Positions 9,551 through 18,183 are shown, counted from the first letter of the stretch. The stretch: 44,147 nt of DNA from Rhodoferax sp. (GCF_025356155.1 NZ_JANXUQ010000246.1:1-44147); one strand, 5' to 3'. Program-made: numbers and translations. Notes: a model not told the origin generated them from the sequence alone.

Positions 9551-10938
9551 ATGTTGCCAACACCTCCTCCCACAGCCGCTGCGCGATCCTGCAACGCCGT
9601 TGCCACAGCCGGGCGCTGCGGTCTGGCGGCATGCCTGCTATTGGCCATGACCGCTTGTGCCAGCCTGCCTGCACCCACACAACGAGAACCCACCAAGGCC
9701 ATTGCTGCGAACGCTCAAACGGAACTGGGTGCTTTGACACTGCACGCGGTACAGCAGGCCGCGATCACGACCACGGCAACAGCAGCGACCGAAGCGGCAC
9801 GTTCAGGACTGCGCCCCATGCCAGAGGCCAGTGTGGCATTGGATGCGCGGCTGACCCTGATAAGCGGCTGAACCACCGCATGCACAACAAGCTGTTCATA
9901 GCCGATGGCGCCATGGCGATAGCGGGAGGCCGCAATATGGCCGATGGCTACTTTCTGCGCGGCTCCGACAACTTCATAGACTTTGACGCGCTGGCGCTAG
10001 GCCCGGTGGTGCCGAAGTTGCAAACCATCTTCGACAGCTACTGGAACAGCCCGCACGTTTACCCAATTGCAGAGGTTGCACCCACATCAGAAGCGCCCGC
10101 CCCGCTGCGCGCGTACCTCGACCGTGCCACCACCGTGCCCCACTCCGAGCCCGCAGCGCCTACCACCCAGGACGTATACGGTGTCCCCCTCCTGTCGGCG
10201 GACTTGGCGGCAAGCCTGCAGCAGCTGGTGTGGGGCGAGGCCACGGCATTTGCCGACAACCCCGACAAGGTCATACGGGGCACCACACCGGCGGAAATGT
10301 CGGAGACGGCGCTGTACCACTCACTCGCTGCCTTTCACGAGGCGCGCTCCGAGCTGATGCTGTTCTCGCCTTACTTCGTGCCAGGAAAGGTCGGCATGGC
10401 GGGCTTGCAGACCGCGCGCTCGTTCGGTATCCCGGTGCGCATCATCACCAACTCCATGGCCACCACCGACGAGCCACTAGCCAGCCTGGCCTATGAGCGC
10501 TACCGCATCCCCATGCTTACGCTGGGCATTGAGCTATATGAACTGCGGCCGCAACAAGGCACTGCGGATAACCGCAACGGCCCGGGGGCTTCGCGTTCGC
10601 GCTGGCACGCGAAGATGGCGTTTGTGGACCGCAAGACAACGATCTTGGGCTCCATGAACCTGGACCAGCGCTCGGCCACCACCAACACCGAGGTCGTGCT
10701 GCTGATCCAAAGCCCCGAGTTTGCAGCCCGCGTGCTGCAGTACTTCAACGCCACGCGCGCAAGGGATCTGAACCATGTGCACCAGGTCAAACTCACGCCC
10801 GATGGCAAGACCCTGCAATGGGTTGCGCTCAAGGGCGAAGGCAGCGCCCAAGAATTGGAGGCCGAGCCCGATATGGACTACCTGCTGCGACTCAAGCTGT
10901 GGCTGTTGTCGCCCTTCGTGTCGGAGGATCTGCTCTAG
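9551..10938 (+). pseudogene. ClsC-like phospholipase D / cardiolipin synthase, broken by internal deletion and frameshift
   Basis: Frame 1 (9551-9871) encodes a lipoprotein signal (lipobox MTAC) and the start of a ClsC/YmdC-type protein up to LDARLTLI, then meets TGA. The next frame resumes at about 9862 with RLNHRMHNKLFIAD, i.e. the first HxKxxxxD site, and continues to 10938 with the second site HAKMAFVD and GSMNLDQRS. In ClsC relatives roughly 85-95 residues lie between these two points (the strand entering the active site and the DDL-type segment); here they are gone. Imperfect copies of gcggctga at 9847-9854 and 9864-9871 flank the probable junction. Both catalytic HKD motifs survive, but no single frame can make the intact enzyme. 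Confidence 0.8.
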
Positions 10939-10989
10939 CGACCCAGCGCAAATGTTTACACTGGCGCAAAGGAACTCCACCGTGACGCC

Positions 10990-11832
10990 ATGTCCACCAC
11001 CCAACGCACTCTGGGCATGACCCTGCTGATCAGCGCTGCACGCATTGCGGCCGTGTGCTTTGTACTCTACCTTACCGCCCTGGCCTGGCTATGGTTTCGC
11101 CAGGAAAAGCTGTTGTTTGCGCCGGATGTTCTACCGGCTGACTACCGACTGGCCAAGGCCGCCGATATCCATGAAGTGACCATCGACGTGCCTGGCGCAA
11201 AGTTGTCGGCTCTGCATTTGCAACTGCCCAATCCCAAGGGCGTGGTGTTTTTCCTGCATGGCAATGGCGGCAGTCTGGAGAACTGGTTTGTCAACCCAGA
11301 GTATTACCGGCAGGCCAATTTCGATCTGTTCATGTTTGACTACCGGGGCTTCGGCAAGAGCACAGGCCACATAGAAAGCGAAGCCCAGTTGCGCGCCGAC
11401 GTGCGCGCGGTGTGGGCCAGCGTTGCGCCCCAATACGCTGGCAAGAAGCTGGTGGTCTATGGCCGGTCCCTGGGTACCGGACTGGCCGCCGGTTTGACGG
11501 TCGAAATGGCGGCCACGCGCGCACCCGACCTGACGGTGCTGGTCTCACCCTACACCAGCATGGCTGCGCTGGCGGCAGACCACTATCCCTGGGTCCCGCA
11601 GGCCCTGCTGCGCTACCCGATGCGCACCGACCAGGTCATCGGCCAGATCCGCAATCCCCTGTTGCTGATCCATGGATCGCAAGACAGCTTGATCGCGCCC
11701 CGGCACAGCGACGCCCTTAAGACCTTGGTACCGCAAGCCACGCTGGCAGTCATAACCGGCGCGACCCACAACGACTTGCAAAATTTCAACGCGTATCTGA
11801 ACGCGTACGCAAAAGCCTTGGCCAAACTGTAG
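10990..11832 (+). CDS. membrane-anchored alpha/beta hydrolase (BEM46/YfhR-like)
   Basis: 280 residues. An N-terminal transmembrane helix (about 18-38) anchors a cytoplasmic or periplasmic serine hydrolase. Family marks are FLHGNGGSLENW (oxyanion hole), DYRGFGKSTG, the nucleophile elbow YGRSLGTGLA (Ser about 160), Asp in IHGSQDSLI and His in TGATHNDLQ. Acyl-protein or lipid esterase activity is usual in this family, but the substrate is unknown. It starts 51 bases after the broken phospholipase D gene on the same strand, so it may once have been its operon partner. Confidence 0.88.
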   Translation: MSTTQRTLGMTLLISAARIAAVCFVLYLTALAWLWFRQEKLLFAPDVLPADYRLAKAADIHEVTIDVPGAKLSALHLQLPNPKGVVFFLHGNGGSLENWFVNPEYYRQANFDLFMFDYRGFGKSTGHIESEAQLRADVRAVWASVAPQYAGKKLVVYGRSLGTGLAAGLTVEMAATRAPDLTVLVSPYTSMAALAADHYPWVPQALLRYPMRTDQVIGQIRNPLLLIHGSQDSLIAPRHSDALKTLVPQATLAVITGATHNDLQNFNAYLNAYAKALAKL

Positions 11833-11891
11833 GCTGTCCCAGACCGCTGGGCCGCTTGGATCCGCGTACAGCCGTTGCCTAGTTTGCAACC

Positions 11892-11957
11892 CGTCGCTAT
11901 ATTTTTAATAGCTACTCCCGCATATTCTGCGAGGGCTACCGGCCTATTTTGAAAAAA
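11892..11957 (+). repeat. dispersed intergenic repeat, copy C
   Basis: The AT-rich hairpin gctat-atttttaat-agc is followed by cgcatattctgcgagggctaccggcc and an A/T tract. It has the same order of elements as copies A, B and D and lies 60 bases after the hydrolase stop codon. Confidence 0.65.
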
Positions 11958-12064
11958 ATCTCCCGCCAAAGGCCGACGACCAGGCTGGTGCGCATACGCG
12001 CCAGCCTCTGCCGCGCAGACTCGTCACGCCCATGCGACCCCACCAATAACAATATTTACTATTC

Positions 12065-12098
12065 ATTAAATTGATTTTTTATCAATTTAATGTATAGT
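12065..12098 (+). promoter_or_regulatory. promoter with overlapping perfect 11-bp inverted repeat, probable TetR operator
   Basis: attaaattgat (12065-12075) and atcaatttaat (12081-12091) form a perfect dyad around a 5-base spacer. A sigma70-like promoter overlaps it: ttgatt (12071-12076), a 16-base spacer, and tatagt (12093-12098). The six-gene operon starting at 12154 contains its own TetR-type regulator, so this is the likely autoregulatory operator. The AT-richness stands out against the GC-rich surroundings. The rest of the 321-base gap (11833-12153) holds repeat C and nothing else I recognise. Confidence 0.7.
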
Positions 12099-12153
12099 TG
12101 AAAACTTAAAGCATGGCAGCAACGGTTGCCGACAACGATAAATCGGGGTTCTT

Positions 12154-12522
12154 ATGGCAAATGCAGCTGCTTGGTTTATATTTTTTCTGGGCATTGGTCA
12201 CGTCGTTTTCGGCCTGGTGCGCTACAAAGGGCCGGTAGCCGATGCGGTGACCGCAGGGTTTGTCGGCAAATTTGCCAGGCCCGAGGTGCGCCGTACGGCG
12301 TTCTGGTTTTTGATCTTCGGGCCATTGTTGATGTTGGCCGGCCAGGTCGGCATCCACGCCGTGGCGCACGGCGATTTGGCACTGCTGCGGATGCTGGGCA
12401 TCTACGCGTTCGCCACCGCCGTGCTGGGCGTCGCGGCCTTCCCCAAGTCGCCATTCTGGGCGCCGTTGGTGGTCGCGCCCGTGCTGGTCGCGGTCGGCTA
12501 CGGCTGGTTGCCGCTGGCCTAG
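12154..12522 (+). CDS. DUF6463-like small membrane protein
   Basis: 122 residues with four predicted transmembrane helices (about 5-22, 48-66, 75-95 and 100-118). The segment IFFLGIGHVVFGLV, the Arg-rich loop RPEVRRTAFWFLIFGP and the PKSPFWAP turn resemble the DUF6463 family, whose function is unknown. It is first in the operon and directly downstream of the dyad-containing promoter, with a ggggtt ribosome-binding site before ATG 12154. Confidence 0.8.
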   Translation: MANAAAWFIFFLGIGHVVFGLVRYKGPVADAVTAGFVGKFARPEVRRTAFWFLIFGPLLMLAGQVGIHAVAHGDLALLRMLGIYAFATAVLGVAAFPKSPFWAPLVVAPVLVAVGYGWLPLA

Positions 12523-12550
12523 GGCCCAGAGCATCGTCAAAGAACATGCC

Positions 12551-12934
12551 GTGAACCATTATTTCGTTGCAGCTGCCGTCACCATTTTTTTGGTCGGGCT
12601 GGTTCACTCCCTGCTGGGTGAAAAACTGATCTTCCAACGGCTACGCCACAAGGGCAGCATAGTGCCCAGCCATGGCGGCAATGTACTGGGCCCGGACCAT
12701 GTGCGCATCCTGTGGGCCACGTGGCATATCGTGACGGTGTTTGGCTGGAGCATGGGCGCAGTGTTGCTGCACGTGTCCGCAGCCACTCATGCCACGGCCA
12801 GGTTTATGACGGAAGCTATTGCCCTTTCTGCGCTAGCCGCTTCCCTGCTGGTGTTCATAGGCACCCGAGCCCGCCATCCCGGCTGGGCGGGTCTGTTGGC
12901 GGTTGCCGTGTTCGCATGGCTCGGTGGAATATGA
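12551..12934 (+). CDS. small membrane protein, unknown family
   Basis: 127 residues beginning with GTG. Four hydrophobic helices are predicted, with VGLVHSLLGEKLIFQRL after the first and a conserved-looking HVRILWATWHIVTVFGW (Arg, His and Trp inside the membrane) in the middle. Its end overlaps an upstream ATG of the next gene (ATGA). Function unknown; it is likely a partner of the flanking membrane proteins because all are under one promoter. Confidence 0.75.
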   Translation: MNHYFVAAAVTIFLVGLVHSLLGEKLIFQRLRHKGSIVPSHGGNVLGPDHVRILWATWHIVTVFGWSMGAVLLHVSAATHATARFMTEAIALSALAASLLVFIGTRARHPGWAGLLAVAVFAWLGGI

Positions 12935-12945
12935 GGAAAAAGACG

Positions 12946-13320
12946 ATGTCTAACTCTGCGTTCAGTGCGAAGGTGTTCGCCATCTATTTGTTCTTTGCTG
13001 GAGCCGTGTTGGCCATTGCGCCAAACCTGCTGTTGTCGGTGCTACAGATGCCGCAGACCTCGGAGGTCTGGATACGCGTCGCGGGCCTGATTGCGTTCAT
13101 GATCGGCGTCTACGCCTGGGTGGCGGCCACCCACGATTTCAAGCCCTTTCTCATCGCCTCGGTGTACACGCGCGTCATGGTGTTCGTAGTTTTCGTGGTG
13201 TTTGCTGCCCTGGGTCTCGGTCATCCGATGATCATGCTGTTTGGCGTGGCAGACCTGCTGGGTGGTATCTGGATGCACTATGCGTTGAAGGCCGACGCAC
13301 AGTCCGCACAGCCGGCGTGA
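12946..13320 (+). CDS. small membrane protein, unknown family
   Basis: 124 residues with four predicted helices (about 8-26, 42-60, 70-90 and 95-112). ATG 12946 is preferred because aggaaaa sits about eight bases upstream; an in-frame ATG at 12931 overlaps the previous stop. The protein has a short hydrophilic C-terminal tail (KADAQSAQPA). I do not recognise a specific family. Confidence 0.75.
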   Translation: MSNSAFSAKVFAIYLFFAGAVLAIAPNLLLSVLQMPQTSEVWIRVAGLIAFMIGVYAWVAATHDFKPFLIASVYTRVMVFVVFVVFAALGLGHPMIMLFGVADLLGGIWMHYALKADAQSAQPA

Positions 13321-13347
13321 CCCGCCCCACTTTTCCTTAGGATACCC

Positions 13348-14082
13348 ATGCGCACCACCAAAGCCCAACAAGCCAAGAGCCACCGGCTCATCATCAAAAC
13401 TGCCGTGGACCTGATGACCCAGCACGGATTTGAAGGCACCACGATGAAGCAGATCGCGCGCGCCGCCGACATGGGTGACGCGACCATCTACAAATACTTC
13501 CCCACGAAGGAGAAATTGGTCACCGCCTACTTCGAGCAGGCCATTGCCGACGCGCTGGCACAGGCGGACAAGACACCGGGGCTCAAGGACTTTTTGCTGC
13601 ACGAGCGCATGCAATTGCTGATCGACAGCCTGCTGGAGATTTTGCTGGCCGACCGCGAATTTGTAGCGCTGGCCCGTGGCCTGATCGAGCATGCACCCAT
13701 GCTGTTGTTGGGTGAACAATTGCCGGGTAAACCGCTGTTGAAGGCTGCCTTTATCCAAATGCTGGAGCAAGCCGAGACTTCAAAGGAAATCGCGCCCTGC
13801 GGCTTCAAACCCGGCCTGGCCGGGTTGCTTGCGGACTATGTGTACGGTGTCATGGCCTACTGGCTGCGCGACGAGTCCGAGCAGCTCGCCAACACCACGC
13901 AAATGGTGGACCTGAGCCTGGGCGTGCTGGTGCTGGCGCTGCGAAGCGGCTTGGTGGACAAGCTGTTGGAGCTGGGCGGCTTCATGGTACGCAGCCAGAT
14001 GGCGCGGCTGATGCACGATGGAACCGGCCTGCTGGATCTACTGCAATTAGCCCGCCGCGGCCTGGGAGGTACACGCAAGTGA
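13348..14082 (+). CDS. TetR/AcrR-family transcriptional regulator
   Basis: 244 residues. The N-terminal helix-turn-helix is clear: IIKTAVDLMTQHGFEGTTMKQIARAADMGDATIYKYFPTKEKL, split here only by the turn, at about residues 15-57. The remaining ~185 residues form the variable all-helical ligand-binding and dimerisation domain. It is the fourth gene of the operon and probably represses it through the dyad at 12065-12091. TetR proteins usually bind palindromes of this kind near their own operon and release on ligand binding; the ligand is unknown. It is separated by 27 bases from the preceding gene and overlaps the next one by four (GTGA). Confidence 0.92.
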   Translation: MRTTKAQQAKSHRLIIKTAVDLMTQHGFEGTTMKQIARAADMGDATIYKYFPTKEKLVTAYFEQAIADALAQADKTPGLKDFLLHERMQLLIDSLLEILLADREFVALARGLIEHAPMLLLGEQLPGKPLLKAAFIQMLEQAETSKEIAPCGFKPGLAGLLADYVYGVMAYWLRDESEQLANTTQMVDLSLGVLVLALRSGLVDKLLELGGFMVRSQMARLMHDGTGLLDLLQLARRGLGGTRK

Positions 14083-14591
14083 AACCCATGCTCTGCAACA
14101 TGCCGGCCGGCAGCCGTATCGCCCAGGCCCTGCCGAATAACGACTTTGCCGACTGCTACCAGTTCGACGACCTGTGGCCCGACAAGAACGCGCTGGAAAC
14201 CTATATCTTACTGATGGCCCGCACGCCGGGCTGGATGAATGCGCTGATGGCGATGCGCAACCGGATCGTGCGCCTGGTGGGGCTCAAGCACCTAGGCAAT
14301 TTGTCCACCACCGTCGGGAGCAAGCAAGCCGACGACTACCAGGTGGGCGACCGTGTCGGCATCTTCAGCCTCAAACATCTGCACAGCGACGAAGTGATCC
14401 TGTTTGACGACGACAAGCATTTGCTGGTGCAGCTGTCCGTGGTCAAACACAAAGTCAACGGCAAACCCATGGTGTCGCTAAGCACCGTGGTCCACATCCA
14501 CAACCGTCTGGGACGTTTCTATATGGCCATCGTCGGGCCGGCGCACAGCTTCATCGTGCCACGTATGCTGGCGCAAGTGGCCCATGCCTGA
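14079..14591 (+). CDS. DUF2867 family protein
   Basis: 170 residues from a GTG start that overlaps the TetR stop codon (GTGA). The pattern ALPNNDFADCYQF, LMARTPGWMNALMAMRNRIVRLVGLK, GDRVGIFSLKH and the final RFYMAIVGPAHSFIVPRML matches DUF2867, a family that occurs alone or fused to sugar-nucleotide epimerase-like domains and is thought to bind a hydrophobic ligand. No catalytic residues are known. It is translationally coupled on both sides: the AarF-like gene begins eight bases before its stop. Confidence 0.85.
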   Translation: MKPMLCNMPAGSRIAQALPNNDFADCYQFDDLWPDKNALETYILLMARTPGWMNALMAMRNRIVRLVGLKHLGNLSTTVGSKQADDYQVGDRVGIFSLKHLHSDEVILFDDDKHLLVQLSVVKHKVNGKPMVSLSTVVHIHNRLGRFYMAIVGPAHSFIVPRMLAQVAHA

Positions 14592-15921
14592 AAAGAGCGA
14601 CGGCAAAGCCGGGCTGCCCCGTACCGGGCGCTTGTCGCGCGGTGCCATTGCCGGCATGGCCGTGGCACGTGCTGGCCTGGCGCACTTGGGCCACAAAGCG
14701 CAATCCCTGACCCGTGATGCGGCGCAAGAGGCACAAGCTCGTACCGCACACGAGGCCGAGTTGGGGCGCATCCTGTTTGCCGCGTTAAACCAGCTCAAGG
14801 GCACGGCGCTTAAGGCATCACAACTGATGAGCATGGAGCTGGGCTTTTTACCTGAAGGCATGCGCCAGGAGCTGGCCCGCGCCCACTACCAGGTCACACC
14901 GCTGAACCGCGCGCTGGTCATCAAAGTCTTGCGCCAGGAGTTTGATCAGGACCCGCATGCACTGTTCCAGCACTTCGAGCCCCAGGCCTTTGCCGCCGCC
15001 AGCCTGGGCCAGGTGCACGCCGCAACGCTGGCCAGTGGAGACGCCGTGGCGGTCAAGCTGCAATACCCGGGCATGGCAGCGTCGATCGGCAGTGACATGC
15101 GCATGTTGCGCAGCCTGCTGCGAACACTGGGCGGCCATTCGAAGACACTACCGAACACAGACATCATTGACCGCGTGATGGCTGACATCGAATTGAAGCT
15201 GGCCGAAGAGTTGGACTATCTGCATGAGGCAGAGGCTTTGCAGTGGTTTGCCCAACACCTGACGCTGCCCGGCCTGGTCATCCCACAACCGGTGATGGAG
15301 CGCACGACGAAACGCGTGCTGACCATGCAGCACTTGGCCGGCCAGCACGTCAACGAATGGCTGTTGACCCAGCCCAGCCAGGAACAGCGCGACCGGTATG
15401 GCCAGTTGTTGTTCGACACCTTTCTGCACTGCGCTTTTGTGCTGCACCGCGTGCAGGCAGACCCGCACCCCGGCAACTACCTGTTCATGGCCGACGGGCA
15501 ATTGGGTTTGCTGGATTTTGGTTGCACGCGCGCGCTGGACCCCAGCTTTTGCGCAGCCGTATCCACGGTGTGGTCGGCGCTACTGCACACCCCCATGGAC
15601 ACGGCCACCTTGCAACAGGCCTACCGGGAACTAGGGCTGATCAGTCCGACCCTGAGCGTGGATGACTTCTGCACCCAGTTGTTACCTGCGCTGGCGGACA
15701 TGCAGGCCTGGCAGCGCTTGCCATTCACGGTGCCGGTTTACGATTTTTCGCGGCACCCGCCCTACCCGGGTACCAAGCCCGAACATCAGCGCATGGCCGT
15801 ACAGTTTCTGCAAGCTGTGCCGCCCGACCTGCCCTACTTTGACCGGGCCTATCTGGGCCTGACGCAACTGCTCAAAACGCTGGGTGCGCGGGTGCGCACC
15901 AGCAACCATTGGATTCGCTAA
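14584..15921 (+). CDS. AarF/UbiB (ABC1) family atypical kinase
   Basis: 445 residues. ABC1/ADCK proteins are protein-kinase-like ATPases linked to ubiquinone and other lipid biology. Visible motifs are LKASQLMSMELGFLP in the KxGQ position (about residue 78), the Ala-rich loop AAASLGQVHAA, VAVKLQYPG with the ATP Lys, the catalytic loop VQADPHPGNYLF, and DFG in LLDFGCTR. The KxGQ glycine is a serine here (KASQ). It lacks the C-terminal membrane helices of UbiB itself and is not in a ubi cluster. It is the last gene of the TetR-controlled operon, so its role is probably specialised. Confidence 0.9.
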   Translation: MPEKSDGKAGLPRTGRLSRGAIAGMAVARAGLAHLGHKAQSLTRDAAQEAQARTAHEAELGRILFAALNQLKGTALKASQLMSMELGFLPEGMRQELARAHYQVTPLNRALVIKVLRQEFDQDPHALFQHFEPQAFAAASLGQVHAATLASGDAVAVKLQYPGMAASIGSDMRMLRSLLRTLGGHSKTLPNTDIIDRVMADIELKLAEELDYLHEAEALQWFAQHLTLPGLVIPQPVMERTTKRVLTMQHLAGQHVNEWLLTQPSQEQRDRYGQLLFDTFLHCAFVLHRVQADPHPGNYLFMADGQLGLLDFGCTRALDPSFCAAVSTVWSALLHTPMDTATLQQAYRELGLISPTLSVDDFCTQLLPALADMQAWQRLPFTVPVYDFSRHPPYPGTKPEHQRMAVQFLQAVPPDLPYFDRAYLGLTQLLKTLGARVRTSNHWIR

Positions 15922-15957
15922 CGCTTACAGCGTGGGCTAGGTACAACCGCAGTCCGG

Positions 15958-15978
15958 CTCCACCCTGCCGTTCTTGGC
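15958..15978 (-). repeat. vestige of the 3' end of an OmpA-domain gene (21-bp repeat of 16678-16698)
   Basis: These 21 bases match 19 of 21 bases at 16678-16698, which encode the terminal AKNRRVE of the OmpA-domain protein. Read on the minus strand they give AKNGRVE followed shortly by a stop. The copies are in the same orientation, exactly 720 bases apart, and bracket the 218-residue secreted-protein gene. This suggests that the gene was inserted into, or duplicated with, the end of the OmpA gene. Confidence 0.5.
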
Positions 15979-15987
15979 GCTGCTTAT

Positions 15988-16644
15988 CTAAGGCTGCCTG
16001 CGCAAGCCACTGCCCATGTTGTTGCCAGGCAAGGGCATGGTTACAGGTTTCTGCAGGTGCATGCCTTTGAGTTGGCCTTTGAAGCGGTCTCCATCGGGAA
16101 AGCTGGCTACGAGCAACGCTGTATGTTCGCCATAGGCCGCGGGGCGGAACGTGACAACCGTGAAGCAAGTGATGACCCAAACCGTGTTGGAGCTTCCGCT
16201 GTTCGGATCTGTGCCAAAACTGCCACCGCACTCGGGCACTCCAGCAGCGAACGAGGCGGCCTGGGGACCGCTGAACTTGATGTCCGGCACCGTGAGCTTA
16301 GGCACACTTGCGTTGCTGAGATCGCCGGCCATGACATCTATGTACTTGTTGCGGACGGCCACCATCATTTGAGCCTCCTTTTGGGGACCGAGCAAACCGA
16401 AGTCTGTGACGGGAAGATCGACCTGAACCATCTTGTGCGGTTTGGCCGTATTTGCTTGGACGGCCAAACCCTCGTTCTTGAGCTGCGGCGCCAGCGTGGT
16501 CCGCGGAGCAATTGGTGCCCCATTGGGTGGCCGCAGTTGGCTCTGCGATCCACCTGACAACTGGGCTTGCGCGGGGCTGGTCAATAGCGCTGTGCCCAGC
16601 AATACGCAGGGCAACAGCTTGGTTAGCAAAAGGTGCGAGGTCAT
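15988..16644 (-). CDS. hypothetical secreted protein
   Basis: 218 residues with a signal peptide (hydrophobic core LLPCVLLGTALLTS, cleavage near AQA|QLSGG) followed by a Pro/Gln-rich linker. The mature part has two Cys (in PECGGSF and VITCFTV) that may form a disulphide, and alternating hydrophobic strands, so a periplasmic or surface beta-rich domain is likely. No family recognised. It is the last gene of the run that starts with the CsgG-like gene and is separated from the OmpA-domain gene by 18 bases, so it should be under the same promoter. Confidence 0.7.
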   Translation of the reverse strand: MTSHLLLTKLLPCVLLGTALLTSPAQAQLSGGSQSQLRPPNGAPIAPRTTLAPQLKNEGLAVQANTAKPHKMVQVDLPVTDFGLLGPQKEAQMMVAVRNKYIDVMAGDLSNASVPKLTVPDIKFSGPQAASFAAGVPECGGSFGTDPNSGSSNTVWVITCFTVVTFRPAAYGEHTALLVASFPDGDRFKGQLKGMHLQKPVTMPLPGNNMGSGLRRQP

Positions 16645-16662
16645 GGTGTTTTTCTTTGCGGA

Positions 16663-17724
16663 CTACTGCAGCACCAACTCCACCCTGCGGTTTTTGGCCC
16701 TGCCCGCCTCGTCACGGTTGCTGGCCACCGGTGCCAGGCTGGCCACGCCATTGCCCGTCAGGCGTTCGCGCGCAATGCCGTAGCTGCCAACCAAGGCGCC
16801 CACCACCGCTTCGGCGCGGCGTTTGCTGAGGTCCATGTTGGCGGGAAGCGTGCCCACGTTGTCGGTGTGGCCCACGACGTGTAGTTTCAAGCCGGTTTGC
16901 TGTTTGAGCAGCGCGCCGATCTGCTCCAGCGACGCTTTGCTTTCGGGCTTGATGTCGGCCTTGTTGGTGTCAAACAGGATGCCGTACACGGCAACTTTTC
17001 CACTCGAATCCAGGCTCTTGCCCATCTCATTGGCAGAGAGCGCTTCCATGGCCTGCTCGCGCGCCTTGGCGTCGACCTTGACCACGATGACACTGGTGCG
17101 CTTCTGGTACTCCGGCTCGTCGCAATACACCGACAGAATGCCGGGCTTCCAGGCCGCCACCGCAACGGTGGAACCCGTCGCGGGGTTGTCCAGCAGCGCG
17201 TAGCGGAAGTCGCCGATGTTGGCGCCACCGCCGCAAGCCGCCGGGCTGTTGTCGCCGATATTGCTCCAGTACGCACCTGACACCAGCGTGGATACAAAGT
17301 AGCCTTGGCGAATCCAGTCCGCACTGCCGCAGGCATCGCCCGCACATTCGAATGTGGGCTTGTAGCCCGCAGACTTGAGGTCTTGCTGGTAGTTGCGCAC
17401 CACTTCCAGCGAAGACCGGCCCGCCGGGGTCAGGTATTGCAACATGATGCGCTGGCCGGAGCGATCCAGGCTGCGCGCGGCCACGGCCTGGTCATCCTTG
17501 GCGACTACCTTGCCCAAAGGAAATTTCAACTCGTCATAGGCCGCGTCATCGCGGTAGGTCAGTACCGAACCGGTGTAGCGCTTGAGCCCATCAGGGTCGG
17601 TTAACCCTTTCAAGTCTTTGGTGGGCATCGGGTTGGCAGCCTGGGCCAGTGCGCAGGCGGCCAGCAGCACGGCGCCGACGAGACTGCGGGCACCCGTGAG
17701 CGATTGCAATGGGGGATACAGCAT
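16663..17724 (-). CDS. OmpA-domain outer-membrane/periplasmic protein
   Basis: 353 residues from ATG 17724, chosen because AGGTGA lies just upstream; a GTG at 17733 overlaps the preceding stop and is the alternative. A signal peptide is followed by a DUF4892-like N-terminal domain (DDAAYDELKFPLG, QRIMLQYLTPAGRSSLEVVRNY) with Cys pairs (FECAGDACGS, ACGGG). The C-terminal ~110 residues are an OmpA_C peptidoglycan-binding domain: FDTNKADIKPESKASLEQI, VVGHTDNVGT, NMDLSKRRAEAV and the final RDEAGRAKNRRVELV. It should tether the outer membrane to the cell wall. It is third in the CsgG-like operon. Confidence 0.88.
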   Translation of the reverse strand: MLYPPLQSLTGARSLVGAVLLAACALAQAANPMPTKDLKGLTDPDGLKRYTGSVLTYRDDAAYDELKFPLGKVVAKDDQAVAARSLDRSGQRIMLQYLTPAGRSSLEVVRNYQQDLKSAGYKPTFECAGDACGSADWIRQGYFVSTLVSGAYWSNIGDNSPAACGGGANIGDFRYALLDNPATGSTVAVAAWKPGILSVYCDEPEYQKRTSVIVVKVDAKAREQAMEALSANEMGKSLDSSGKVAVYGILFDTNKADIKPESKASLEQIGALLKQQTGLKLHVVGHTDNVGTLPANMDLSKRRAEAVVGALVGSYGIARERLTGNGVASLAPVASNRDEAGRAKNRRVELVLQ

Positions 17725-17729
17725 AGTGT

Positions 17730-18164
17730 TCACCTTTCAAAAAAATAAAGCGGGTAAGAGGGTTCAGGGGTTCTTGGCAGTTGAGACGGTGGCGCACCCG
17801 GAACGGGATCTCCCGCAGCGGGTTCACCGGCCAGACTGGGCAACGGCGCAGGGCGCAGCGGTGGCATCAAGCGCAGACCGGCATACGGGTAGTCCAGCAA
17901 ATAGTCGGACGCCAGCCGGGGATCGTACGCACACGACGCGGCGGATGGTGGGCGTGCATAGACATCACCCCCGCTGCAGCGCCATGCGTCCGACAATTGG
18001 CTGGGTGGTGCCCTGAAGCGCAGGGGTCTGCCCTCGTGGGGTGAGCGGCGTTGCGCGTCGTCGCGGTATGCGGGCGACTGCGACCCGTCGCGCTCTGCAG
18101 CCAACACGGGCACCGCACCTATGGCGACGGCAGCCAGTGCAATGAACGGTAGGCAGTGGCGCAT
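17730..18164 (-). CDS. hypothetical secreted Pro-rich protein
   Basis: 144 residues from ATG 18164, which opens a signal peptide (FIALAAVAIGAVPVLA|AE); an ATG at 18191 inside the end of the CsgG-like gene is an alternative. The mature protein is Arg- and Pro-rich with two Cys (WRCSGG, SCAYDP) and a Tyr-rich segment DYLLDYPYAGLRLMPP. No family recognised. It lies between the CsgG-like and OmpA-domain genes with very short spacing and is probably part of the same envelope operon. Confidence 0.6.
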   Translation of the reverse strand: MRHCLPFIALAAVAIGAVPVLAAERDGSQSPAYRDDAQRRSPHEGRPLRFRAPPSQLSDAWRCSGGDVYARPPSAASCAYDPRLASDYLLDYPYAGLRLMPPLRPAPLPSLAGEPAAGDPVPGAPPSQLPRTPEPSYPLYFFER

Positions 18165-18183
18165 GGTGCAACCCCGCTGCGGG

